Positions 18,404-26,851 of a DNA stretch of 64,000 bases are shown one piece after another. The stretch comes from Methanobrevibacter sp. (lineage in GTDB: Archaea; Methanobacteriota; Methanobacteria; Methanobacteriales; Methanobacteriaceae): positions 1 through 64,000 of the forward strand of contig JAFRFB010000050.1 of NCBI GenBank assembly GCA_017434555.1, read 5' to 3'. A program made the translations under genes and the position numbers. Under the pieces are notes generated by a model. It searched no databases and was not told the DNA's origin. It saw only the letters and a program-made list of their open reading frames with translations. Positions within the stretch are counted from its first letter, which is position 1. Every line of letters begins with the position of its first letter.

Positions 18404-18495
18404 ATTATTATTTTTAAGGCATATGGAATAATTTTAGAATTGGCATTTAAAAAGGCATATGAAAGTTTAATGATTATTATTTTTAAGGCATATGG
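18404..18495 (+). repeat. Direct repeats ending in AAGGCATATG ahead of glutamate synthase
   Basis: A 23-nt sequence that starts ATTATTATTTTTAAGG and ends CATATGG occurs identically at 18404-18426 and 18473-18495. Between them (18452-18461) the 10-nt core AAGGCATATG occurs a third time in a similar AT-rich setting. Core spacing is 36 and 33 nt, about three helical turns, so the copies face the same side of the DNA. Candidate binding sites or remnants of a duplicated element. Confidence 0.7.
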
Positions 18496-18500
18496 TAATC

Positions 18501-18537
18501 GGCTTAAGTTAACGAGTAATTTAACTTAAAGTAAGCC
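18501..18537 (+). promoter_or_regulatory. Leader hairpin before the glutamate synthase operon
   Basis: GGCTT-AAGTTAA pairs with TTAACTT...AAGCC, 12 bp with a 5-nt bulge (18528-18532) and an 8-nt loop. A T-rich stretch (TATTTTTATTT, about 18545-18555) follows before GGAGG and the ATG at 18569. Hairpin plus T run ahead of a start codon is what an attenuator, or the end of a separate short transcript, would look like. Role unproven. Confidence 0.5.
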
Positions 18538-18568
18538 TATTCACCTATTTTTATTTGGAGGCAGAAAA

Positions 18569-19489
18569 ATGTGTGGAATAGCAGGCGTAATTTACAAAGA
18601 TAAAAAAGCTCATCCTGTAGGGGAAGCATTAACATCAATGCTTGAATCTTTACAACACAGGGGTCCGGATTCAGCAGGTTATGCAATTTACGGTAGTTTA
18701 AATTTCCCCGACAATTATTATCAGTTAAACGTTGAAGTTAAAAGAAAAAGAGGTGCACTAGACAATTTAAAATCACTGTTAAATCAATTCAGTCCGATAT
18801 TTGAAGAACAATTAATCAAATCTGTAGGGGACTCAGATGTATACAAATGTAAAATAACATTGGACGAATATTCTCTTTTAAAACCTTGTATAAGAGAAAT
18901 TGATGAATTGGAAAACGTAAGGGTTATAAACGGTTCACATTCATTTGAAATGATAAAAGACACCGGAAAAGTAAAAGACATTGCTGAGAGATTTGACGTT
19001 CAAAACAGAATGGGAACACACGGAATAGGACATACCCGTTTTGCAACCGAAAGTGGCGTAGACCGTTATCATGCACACCCATATCAGAGTTATATCATAC
19101 CGGACATTACTGTGGTGCATAATGGTCAAATAACCAATTACTGGAAAATAAGAGATCCCCTAGAACGTAAAGGCCATACTTTCGAATCATTTAATGACAC
19201 TGAATGTATCGTTCATTATATGGCAGATAAACTTAATCAGGGATATAAATTAGAAGAAGCTTTAGACCAGGCAGTAATCGATTTGGACGGTCCTTTTTCA
19301 ATATTGGTAGGAACGCCTAATGGTATAGGTATTGCAAAGGATAAACTTGGTCTTAGGCCGGGTGTTATGGTTGAAACTGATGATATTTTTGCAATAGCTT
19401 CAGAAGAAATGGCATTGCATGATGTTACAGATTCCAATCAAATAGAACAGATTTATCCTGGTGAAACAAGGGCTTACACTATCCGATAA
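18569..19489 (+). CDS. Glutamate synthase, glutamine amidotransferase domain protein (GltB1)
   Basis: A 306-residue class II glutamine amidotransferase. The N-terminal MCGIAGV places the catalytic Cys at position 2, and LQHRGPDSAGYA, GIGHTRFATES, HNGQITNY and FNDTECIVHYM are typical substrate-binding motifs. It releases ammonia from glutamine for the FMN subunit. In bacteria this is the first part of the large GltB chain; in methanogens the chain is split into separate genes. GGAGG precedes the start. Confidence 0.9.
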   Translation: MCGIAGVIYKDKKAHPVGEALTSMLESLQHRGPDSAGYAIYGSLNFPDNYYQLNVEVKRKRGALDNLKSLLNQFSPIFEEQLIKSVGDSDVYKCKITLDEYSLLKPCIREIDELENVRVINGSHSFEMIKDTGKVKDIAERFDVQNRMGTHGIGHTRFATESGVDRYHAHPYQSYIIPDITVVHNGQITNYWKIRDPLERKGHTFESFNDTECIVHYMADKLNQGYKLEEALDQAVIDLDGPFSILVGTPNGIGIAKDKLGLRPGVMVETDDIFAIASEEMALHDVTDSNQIEQIYPGETRAYTIR

Positions 19490-19502
19490 GGGGAGTTTAT
19501 CT

Positions 19503-20156
19503 ATGAAAGAATATGTTATTGATGCAAAAGAGATGGCTGAAAAAGAACTGAACCGCAGCATAAAAGAACAATCCTCAAGTCATGATAAACTTATTATTGA
19601 AAATCCCGAATCCAAACACAATATCTGTGCAGGTTTAAGTGAGGATGTGGATATAGAAATCAATGGTTCTGCAGGTTATTTTGTTGGAACCATGGTTAAC
19701 GGACCAAAAATACACATCAACGGAAATGCAGGTTGGTTTGCCGGAGATAATATGACCAAAGGGGAATTGATTATTGAAGGTACTGCAGGTGACGGTGCAG
19801 GTCAGGGAATCTATGGCGGAACAGTAATAGTAAAAGGAAATACCGGTTCAAGAACTGGAGAAATCATGAAAGGCGGAACTATAATAATCGGTGGAAATAG
19901 CGGATTCATGACAGGTCTGCTTATGATGGGCGGAAAACTCATAATACTTGGTGATGTAACCGATGACGTTGGTGAATCTATTATGAGGGGAAGCATATTT
20001 GTTCTTGGTGATGTGAAAAGTCTAGGAAAAAATGCTACTATGGATCAAATCACATCCGAAGATCAAAAAGAGCTAAAAGAAGTTTTAACTAAATACGGTT
20101 TTGAACTGAGCGATGAAGATTATACAAATTTTAAAAAAATCGTTAATATACAATAG
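19503..20156 (+). CDS. Glutamate synthase, GXGXG domain protein (GltB3)
   Basis: A right-handed beta-helix domain with repeated G-x-x-G-x-G turns (for example GDGAGQGIYGGTVIVKGNTG and RTGEIMKGGTIIIGGNSG). In bacterial glutamate synthase this C-terminal domain holds the structure together. The frame is open further upstream, but ATG 19503 is chosen because AGGGGAG lies just before it and the upstream part overlaps the preceding gene. It is 13 nt after gltB1, giving 217 residues. Confidence 0.88.
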   Translation: MKEYVIDAKEMAEKELNRSIKEQSSSHDKLIIENPESKHNICAGLSEDVDIEINGSAGYFVGTMVNGPKIHINGNAGWFAGDNMTKGELIIEGTAGDGAGQGIYGGTVIVKGNTGSRTGEIMKGGTIIIGGNSGFMTGLLMMGGKLIILGDVTDDVGESIMRGSIFVLGDVKSLGKNATMDQITSEDQKELKEVLTKYGFELSDEDYTNFKKIVNIQ

Positions 20157-20168
20157 GAGCTAAAAAAA

Positions 20169-21242
20169 ATGAGCGAACATAGAATAGCAATGGTTGGAAC
20201 ACCATGTGAAATTATGGCTGCATCCAAACTGCAGCATTATACTGATAGCCCTATTTATGTTAAATTGGGTTTATTTTGTATGGAGAATTTTTCATATAAA
20301 TACTTTGAAAATCTCTTGGAAGAGTATGATTTGAAAATGGATGATATTGAAAAATTCCAGATTGATAAAGGATTTGTATTTTTATTATTAAAAACTAGAG
20401 AAACTGTAAAAATACCTTTATCAATAGCTAAAAGAATAATTAGGAAAAATTGTAATATATGTGTTGAACTGACATCAGAAACATCTGATATTTCAATAGG
20501 TTCAATAGGATCAGATGATGGCTGGTCAACATTGATAATCAGAACCCCAAAGGGTGAGGAAATTGTTAATGGAGCATTAGAACAAAGATTCATTGAAGCT
20601 AAAGAGCTTTCAGATTCACAGTTCGGTCTGCTGAATAAGATTGCAGAAAGTAAAATAAACAAAAATCTGGAAGAAATAGAAAAAAGAGAATTTTTGGCTA
20701 GGCCTGTATTATATCAAAGGGAAAAATCAGATGATTCAATCGCAAAAGAAATCTCAGAGTCTTCATTTTTAGATTTAAAATCAAATGTCATCGATATTGG
20801 AGCATGTGTGCTCTGCGGAGCATGTGAATATGCATGTCCGGATAATCTAATAACAATTGATGATACAAAACCGATAATGAAAGGACAATGCAGTGAAGAT
20901 TGCCACGCATGCTTTGCAGTTTGTCCAAGGACTTTCATCCCTGAAGATTTAAGAAATGACAATTCAAAAGCGATAGGGGAGTTTAATAAAGTATTATCCG
21001 TTAAATCCTTAAAGCATAGTCAAGGTCAGGACGGTTCCATTGTTACAACTTTATTGGACTACTTATTAACAAATGATATTGTAAGCGATGCGCTTATTGT
21101 TGATAAAGAGGATTATCTGGCTTGGAAACCTTATGCAAAAATAACAAGCGACATTGATGAAGTCATTAAATCCGGAGGAACAAAATATTCAGTCTGTCCG
21201 GTATTCAAACCGCTTAAAAACATAAGTGAGGAGGTGGATTAA
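20169..21242 (+). CDS. FrhB-type F420-dependent oxidoreductase subunit with ferredoxin domain
   Basis: The first 190 residues match the FrhB/FdhB C-terminal family that binds FAD and F420: MVGTPCEIMAASKL, KLGLFCMENFSYKYF, the Cys pair NCNIC and SDISIGSIGSDDGWSTLIIR. The second half holds two 4Fe-4S motifs, CVLCGACEYACP and CSEDCHACFAVCP. Lying between gltB3 and gltB2 in the same operon, it is probably the electron-input subunit of the glutamate synthase, replacing the bacterial NADPH-binding GltD. That F420H2 is the donor is inference. Confidence 0.82.
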   Translation: MSEHRIAMVGTPCEIMAASKLQHYTDSPIYVKLGLFCMENFSYKYFENLLEEYDLKMDDIEKFQIDKGFVFLLLKTRETVKIPLSIAKRIIRKNCNICVELTSETSDISIGSIGSDDGWSTLIIRTPKGEEIVNGALEQRFIEAKELSDSQFGLLNKIAESKINKNLEEIEKREFLARPVLYQREKSDDSIAKEISESSFLDLKSNVIDIGACVLCGACEYACPDNLITIDDTKPIMKGQCSEDCHACFAVCPRTFIPEDLRNDNSKAIGEFNKVLSVKSLKHSQGQDGSIVTTLLDYLLTNDIVSDALIVDKEDYLAWKPYAKITSDIDEVIKSGGTKYSVCPVFKPLKNISEEVD

Positions 21243-21243
21243 G

Positions 21244-22725
21244 ATGTCATTTACTGTTGAGAGAAAAATAGAAATATGCAGACAGAACAATGATAGGCCG
21301 GGCTGCTGCTGGTATTTATGTGATAATCCTAAAAAATCCTCATGTAAAAATTGTTATAGCTGTTATTCAAACTGTCCTCATGGTGTATATGAAGTAATTA
21401 ATGATGAACCGCTTCCAATACATCAGGAAAACTGTGTGGGATGTAAAATCTGTGAAGAAATGTGTCCGACACACGCAATATATGTGAGGCCTCTTGTTGA
21501 TGAAGGAAGAGGGGTATGGTCAAATTCAACAATGGTGGAAATTAAACGTAAAAGTCAAACCGGATCATATAAAGTACGTGGTTGCGGTTTAACTAGAAAA
21601 ATCCCATCATTTGATGATTTAAGCATATTGCCGGCACAGGTGTCAAGGCCTCCAATAGATTCATACAGAGAAACATGTAAAACTTCAGTAGTGCTTGGAG
21701 ATAGATTTGCAGAAAACCCAATTGAAATAGATACTCCTATTATGATTGGAGCAATGTCTTTCGGTGCATTAAGTAAAGAAGCAAAAATTGCATTAGCTAT
21801 TGGAAGCAGTAGAGTAGGTTCAATATCAAATACTGGTGAAGGAGGAATGCTTCCTGAAGAAAGGCATTATGCAGATAAATTAATCGCCCAATATGCATCA
21901 GGCCGTTTTGGAGTTTCAGCAAGTTATTTAAACAATGCAGAAGCTGTTGAAATAAAAATAGGTCAGGGTGCAAAATCAGGTATGGGAGGACATTTGCTTG
22001 CTCATAAAGTAACTGCTGAAGTAGCCAGAGTCCGTAACATTCCTGAAGGAACATCAGCATTAAGTCCTGCTAGACACATGGATATTGTAGGACCTGAGGA
22101 TTTAGGTATGAAAATCAATCAGTTAAGGGAAATCACTGACTGGAAAATACCGATTATAGTAAAATTCGCATCAGGTAGAGTAGAGCAGGATGTAAAAATT
22201 GCAGCAAAAGCCGGTGCAGATATAATTGTTGTTGATGGTATGCAGGGTGGAACTGGTGCCGGACCTGAAGTGGTTACAGAACATGCAGGTATTCCTACAA
22301 TAGAAGCTATAGTAAAAGCTGATGACGCTCTTAAAGACATTAATTTAAGAAATGAGGTAAGCCTTGTAGCTGCCGGAGGAATAAGATCCGGTGCTGATGT
22401 GGCAAAAGCAATAGCTTTAGGTGCAGATGCAGTATATATCGCTACGTCCGCACTGATTTCTGTAGGATGTAAGGTTTGCCAATCATGTTCTGAAGGTATT
22501 TGTCCGAAAGGAATTGCAACACAGGACAGAGTCCTTAGAAGAAGACTGGATCCTATAAGAAAAGGTCAGCAGGTTGCAAATTATATTGAGGCAATGACTC
22601 AAGAAGTGACCTCATTAACTCAGCAGGCAGGAAATACTGATATAGAAAATCTTGAACGTCAGGATCTTGTTGCATTAACGATGGAAGCTTCACAATTAAC
22701 TGGAGTACCGATGGTGAGAAATTAA
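21244..22725 (+). CDS. Glutamate synthase, FMN-binding catalytic subunit (GltB2)
   Basis: A 493-residue protein. N-terminal cysteines (CCWYLCDNPKKSSC and CKNCYSCYSNCPHG, CVGCKICEEMCP) bind iron-sulfur clusters, and the main domain is the FMN barrel of glutamate synthase with MIGAMSFGALSKEAK, SNTGEGGMLPEER, GQGAKSGMGGHLLAHKVT and IIVVDGMQGGTGAGPEV. It makes glutamate from 2-oxoglutarate and ammonia. Start ATG 21244 follows a strong AGGAGGTG; an earlier in-frame start at 21226 lies inside the preceding gene and is rejected. The gene starts 1 nt after the FrhB-like stop. Confidence 0.93.
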   Translation: MSFTVERKIEICRQNNDRPGCCWYLCDNPKKSSCKNCYSCYSNCPHGVYEVINDEPLPIHQENCVGCKICEEMCPTHAIYVRPLVDEGRGVWSNSTMVEIKRKSQTGSYKVRGCGLTRKIPSFDDLSILPAQVSRPPIDSYRETCKTSVVLGDRFAENPIEIDTPIMIGAMSFGALSKEAKIALAIGSSRVGSISNTGEGGMLPEERHYADKLIAQYASGRFGVSASYLNNAEAVEIKIGQGAKSGMGGHLLAHKVTAEVARVRNIPEGTSALSPARHMDIVGPEDLGMKINQLREITDWKIPIIVKFASGRVEQDVKIAAKAGADIIVVDGMQGGTGAGPEVVTEHAGIPTIEAIVKADDALKDINLRNEVSLVAAGGIRSGADVAKAIALGADAVYIATSALISVGCKVCQSCSEGICPKGIATQDRVLRRRLDPIRKGQQVANYIEAMTQEVTSLTQQAGNTDIENLERQDLVALTMEASQLTGVPMVRN

Positions 22726-22746
22726 AATCAATTAGGAGATAATATT

Positions 22747-25392
22747 ATGGCCGCATTTGATAGAGTTAAATCAGGAATCCCTGGGCTTGATAAAGCTTTA
22801 GACAATATTCGTTTGGGAGATAATGTAGTATGGAATGTTACAAATTTAAATGAATTTTCCTACTTTGTCAACCCTTATGTAAAACAGGCAAAAGAGGATA
22901 AGAGAAACTTGATATATATTCGTTTTGCTAATCATCCTCCATTAATAGATATGACTGAAGAGGATTTTAGATTGCTTGAAATCGAACAGGATAATCCCGA
23001 TACGGAGTTCGCTATGATAGAACGTGATGGGATTAAGATATATCTGGTAAATCCATATAATCAGTTTGAAACATTCACTCTTGAAGTTCATAGGATTATA
23101 GAAAAAGAGGGATTCGATGCATTTTATGTATTCGACTGTTTAAGCGACCTTCAGGCCGTATGGTCAACGGATTTGATGATGGGTAATTTCTTTAAGGTTA
23201 CATGTCCGTTTTTATTCCAGCTTGATACAGTAGCATTTTTCCCGATTATCCGTGGAAGACATTCCTATGATGCCATAGCTAAAATTCGTGAAACCACTCA
23301 GCTATTCCTAAATTCATATTCAAACTCTCCCGAAGAAGTTTATATTGCTCCGTTGAAAGTGTGGAACAGATATTCTCAAACCATGTTTTTGGGACATAAA
23401 TTCAACCCTAGAACAGGTTCTGTTAAAGTTCTCCAGGACGGTCAGGAACTCAGCAGGTATTATAAAACCGTTAATGATTCCGACAAATATCAAAACGGAC
23501 AGACTTTAGACAGCTGGGAAAGGTACATGCTTCAGGTTAAAATGATGTATGAGGAAGGTAAAAACATCGACGATGAGTGCGATAAGATTTGCGAGCTTAT
23601 GATGACAAAGGACGAAAAGATGCTTTCCAAAATCAGGGAATACTTTACTTTTGAGGATTATATCTCAATCTACAACCGTCGTGTTGGCAGCGGTCTGGTC
23701 GGTGGTAAAACCTGCGGAATGCTTCTTGCAAGAAAAATAATCGAGAAAAACTGTCCTGAAATATATAACAATAATTTTGAACAGGATGATTCATTCTATA
23801 TCGGTTCAGATTTATTCTATTCATACATAGTTTCCAATGACTTATGGGATCTTAGGGTAAAACAAAGAACCCCTGAAGGTTATTATAAATACGGTAAGGA
23901 GCTTGAAGAAGCTCTAAAAACCGGTACTTTTTCAGATGCAATTAAAAAGGAATTCATACACATACTGGATTATTTCGGACAGAACCCTATTATTGTCCGT
24001 TCAAGCAGTTTCCTTGAAGACGGGTATGGAAATGCATTTGCAGGAAAATATGAATCAGTGTTCTGTGTAAATAGAGGTAGTCTTGAAGAGCGTTTGGCAG
24101 CTTTTGAAGAAGCGGTAAAGATTGTTTATTCAAGTACCATGAATATTTCTGCTTTGGAATATAGGAAATTAAATGATTTGGATGATACTGATGAGCAAAT
24201 GGCTCTTTTAGTTCAAAGGGTTTCCGGTTCCTATCATGGGGACTATTTATTCCCGACAGCTGCAGGAGTAGGATTTTCATACAGCCCTTATTCTCCGCTT
24301 CCGGATATGGACAATACTAAAGGAATGTTAAGGCTTGTAATGGGTCTTGGTACAAAAGCTGTTGACAGGACAAAAAAGGATTATCCTAGAATTATCAATC
24401 TTGATAAACCTGAAGTAACTCTAATGAAGGATATAAAAGAAAAACACAGATATTCTCAGCATTATCTTGATGTAATTGATTTTAAAAACAATAGTCTGCA
24501 TGATATTCCTGTTGATGACGGTTTGGATGTAATTCCAAGATATTCAAAAAAGGTTTTGATTGAGCATGACCGTGAAGCAGAAAGGATGTTTCGTGAACGT
24601 GGCCAGCGCCGTGAAATAGTATTTGTCAATTGTGAGGGAATCGTGAAAAATCAAGAGTTTATAGATAACATGAAAGAAATCCTAAACACCCTTGAAATTG
24701 CATATGATTATCCTGTCGACATCGAATATACAGTCAATGTCGGAGAGGACAATTCATTCAATATAAACTTACTGCAGTGTCGTCCGCTTCAAGTTTCAAC
24801 AAATAATGAAGCTATTGAAATGCCTGAAGATAAAAATGTCTTCTTCCATATCAAGGAATCCTCTATGGGAATGTCACGTAAGAATGAAATAGGGGTAATG
24901 TGTTATGTCGATCCACATAAGTACTATGAATATCCTTATGCTCAAAAAAGTTCAATTCCCCGCATAATCAGTGATGTTAATGCTTATTGTAAAAATAATG
25001 ATAAAACTGCCATTTTAATAGTTCCTGGAAGAATTGGTACGTCTTCTCCGGAATTAGGTATTCCTGTTGTATTTGCTGACATTAGCCACTTCTCTGCAAT
25101 TCTCGAAGAGTCATATAGCGAAGTTGGTTACATGCCGGAATTATCCTTTGGAAGCCATATGTTTCAGGATTTGGTTGAAGCGGAAATATACTACGGTGCA
25201 TTATTTGAAAATGAGAAAAATCTCCAATTCAATCGGGACATGATTTATGAATATCCGAATATCCTGAAAGATATAAATCCTAACTTAAATGAGGAAATAT
25301 ATGACATGATTCAGGTCGTAGACTTTGGTGAAAACAAAGCGGAACTCTATCATGATATGAATAAGGACGAAACAATGTGTGTTTTTAAATGA
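22747..25392 (+). CDS. PEP synthase-like protein with a degenerate KaiC-type N-terminal domain
   Basis: An 881-residue protein. Residues 1-230 begin SGIPGLDKALDNI as KaiC/RecA family proteins do, but no Walker A motif follows (it reads LGDNVVWNVTNLNE). Residues about 300-640 match the ATP/pyruvate-binding domain of PEP synthase and pyruvate phosphate dikinase: GLVGGKTCGMLLARKII, IIVRSSSFLEDGYGNAFAGKYESVF, PTAAGVGFSYSPY. The swivelling His domain and PEP/pyruvate barrel that make PEP are missing, so it is unlikely to be a PEP synthase. It is cotranscribed with glutamate synthase (21 nt gap). Function unknown. Confidence 0.75.
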   Translation: MAAFDRVKSGIPGLDKALDNIRLGDNVVWNVTNLNEFSYFVNPYVKQAKEDKRNLIYIRFANHPPLIDMTEEDFRLLEIEQDNPDTEFAMIERDGIKIYLVNPYNQFETFTLEVHRIIEKEGFDAFYVFDCLSDLQAVWSTDLMMGNFFKVTCPFLFQLDTVAFFPIIRGRHSYDAIAKIRETTQLFLNSYSNSPEEVYIAPLKVWNRYSQTMFLGHKFNPRTGSVKVLQDGQELSRYYKTVNDSDKYQNGQTLDSWERYMLQVKMMYEEGKNIDDECDKICELMMTKDEKMLSKIREYFTFEDYISIYNRRVGSGLVGGKTCGMLLARKIIEKNCPEIYNNNFEQDDSFYIGSDLFYSYIVSNDLWDLRVKQRTPEGYYKYGKELEEALKTGTFSDAIKKEFIHILDYFGQNPIIVRSSSFLEDGYGNAFAGKYESVFCVNRGSLEERLAAFEEAVKIVYSSTMNISALEYRKLNDLDDTDEQMALLVQRVSGSYHGDYLFPTAAGVGFSYSPYSPLPDMDNTKGMLRLVMGLGTKAVDRTKKDYPRIINLDKPEVTLMKDIKEKHRYSQHYLDVIDFKNNSLHDIPVDDGLDVIPRYSKKVLIEHDREAERMFRERGQRREIVFVNCEGIVKNQEFIDNMKEILNTLEIAYDYPVDIEYTVNVGEDNSFNINLLQCRPLQVSTNNEAIEMPEDKNVFFHIKESSMGMSRKNEIGVMCYVDPHKYYEYPYAQKSSIPRIISDVNAYCKNNDKTAILIVPGRIGTSSPELGIPVVFADISHFSAILEESYSEVGYMPELSFGSHMFQDLVEAEIYYGALFENEKNLQFNRDMIYEYPNILKDINPNLNEEIYDMIQVVDFGENKAELYHDMNKDETMCVFK

Positions 25393-25395
25393 TTT

Positions 25396-25465
25396 GGCAT
25401 ATGTTTAAATAAAAATAATGATTTCATTATTTTAGGGAGGCAGGGTGGGACATATGCCTTTTTTA
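25396..25465 (+). ncRNA. Nested inverted repeat with G-rich tract at the end of the glutamate synthase operon
   Basis: GGCATATG (25396) pairs with CATATGCC (25451), enclosing a perfect 10-bp hairpin (25412-25433). Between the hairpin and the closing arm lies AGGGAGGCAGGGTGGGA, four G runs in an otherwise very AT-rich spacer, and a run of six T follows at 25460. It may be an unusual terminator or a small RNA. The last arm is the reverse complement of the AAGGCATATG repeat found ahead of the same operon. Confidence 0.45.
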
Positions 25466-25542
25466 TTTGTAATAATTCTTTTTGCAAAAAGGATTTTTCA
25501 AATAAATATAAACGTATGACAAAATGTTTGGTGTGATTAATG

Positions 25543-25567
25543 ACCCTATTTTACAATAGGGTTATTT
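25543..25567. terminator. Terminator between convergent transcripts
   Basis: ACCCTATT pairs with AATAGGGT around the loop TTAC, followed on the plus strand by TATTTTT. The stem ends 17 nt from the stop of the minus-strand glycosyltransferase pseudogene, so it could serve both directions. Confidence 0.65.
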
Positions 25568-25578
25568 TTCACATTTTT

Positions 25579-26842
25579 TTAAGCGTTTCTTTTGTATAAA
25601 TACAAGTTATCAATTTGTTTTATTTCTGTAAAGTTAGTTAAATTTTTCTGCTTATGATTTGAGATGTAATACGATACACCACTGTCAATAATCTTTTGTG
25701 TAGCACCAATTTCTATTCCGGGAGTATTCAGATCTAAATACCAGTAATATGGGCGTATATTATAATTTCCTATTTGAATATCGCTCCAATTATCTATATT
25801 TGCTTTAATATAGTCAGTCATTTTTTCGGGTGCATTAAATTCGTTAGTTTCTTCAAAGGTCATTGTGAATGCGAATCCCTGTATTAAAAAGAATACAATT
25901 AATATTATCGGCAGAATCTTTTTCATATTTATTTTGGCATTTATTTCATCAACGCCAATCATTAAAAAGTAAATCATAGGAGGGAAAATCGGTATGATGT
26001 ATCTGTTGACCTTTACAATGTAGTATGATTGAAATATCATGTATGCCAGAATCCACATCAGCATTAAGTAACCCATCTTATTTTCGCTATCTTTTCCGAT
26101 TAACAAGAGTCCAAAGAATGCCAGTATGATTGTAATTGATGAGGAAAACTGTGAAAATGTGGCTAAAGCTATTAAACATAAAATTATTCCAGCTATTTTT
26201 GTCTTATTAAATTCAATATCGTTTCTTTTAATCCACAGCAAAGCGCCTACAATTAAAATTAAAAAGACCAGCACGCTTAGTGGTGTCGGATTATTTAATG
26301 CAGGAGTCTTTGCAACAAATGTCGTGTTGGAAGATGATATGAAATTGCCCATATTCAACAGGTAATATCCAAAGTCAGGGTTATATGAGTTATCATGTGT
26401 TGATCCAAGATTTCCCTGAACTCCGCCTACAACCAATCCGTCAAAGCCTAAAAAACCATTACCCATTGAAGATACTGTTGCTAATATTATTCCGCACAAA
26501 AGAATGACCAAAGCCAGTCCGATTAAAAGAGGCTTTATATCTTCTTTATTTATTTTAATTGAATTTTCATGTAGGTAGTATAAAACTACTGCAGGCAATA
26601 TTAAGCGACTGTATATCTTGTAAAAAATCCTATTATCACTAAAGGCAATACTGCAATAAAGTATTTCGGATTTTTTGTTATAGCCAATATGCTTAAATAT
26701 ACAATCTAAATAGTAATTGTTACTGCCGGTGACAGTAAATCCCCAGATGATTGTTGAAATTAATGTAATAAGCTACAAGAATCGTGCTTATTATTGTAAG
26801 CAGTATTAATTCCTTCTTGTCTTTTAGTGTATTTAAATCCAT
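25579..26842 (-). pseudogene. Broken membrane glycosyltransferase (ArnT/PMT-like)
   Basis: An open frame from 26598 to 25579 encodes 339 residues of the C-terminal half with about eight membrane segments. Further upstream the same gene continues in other frames. A proper start with ribosome site (AGTGAT) stands at 26842 and reads MDLNTLKDKKELILLTIIS; then another frame reads ISTIIWGFTVTGSNNYYLDC, then another NPKYFIAVLPLVIIGFFTRY up to a stop, and then the long frame begins with LPAVVLYYLHE. The pieces line up as one protein with at least two frameshifts and a missing internal block. It follows the UbiA gene by 9 nt, so it was the second gene of that operon. Confidence 0.8.
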
Positions 26843-26851
26843 ATAAATCAC

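Noticed and set aside
18404-18495. CRISPR-like array
   Set aside because: Only two full and one partial repeat, of AT-rich sequence, with no cas genes in the window.
22747-25392. Complete phosphoenolpyruvate synthase
   Set aside because: The swivelling His domain and the PEP/pyruvate barrel are absent; only the ATP-grasp part is recognisable.
25453-25518. 21-codon hydrophobic frame starting at ATG 25453 after a G-rich stretch
   Set aside because: The start lies inside the closing arm of a hairpin and the frame is mostly T-run sequence. A terminator or RNA explains it better.
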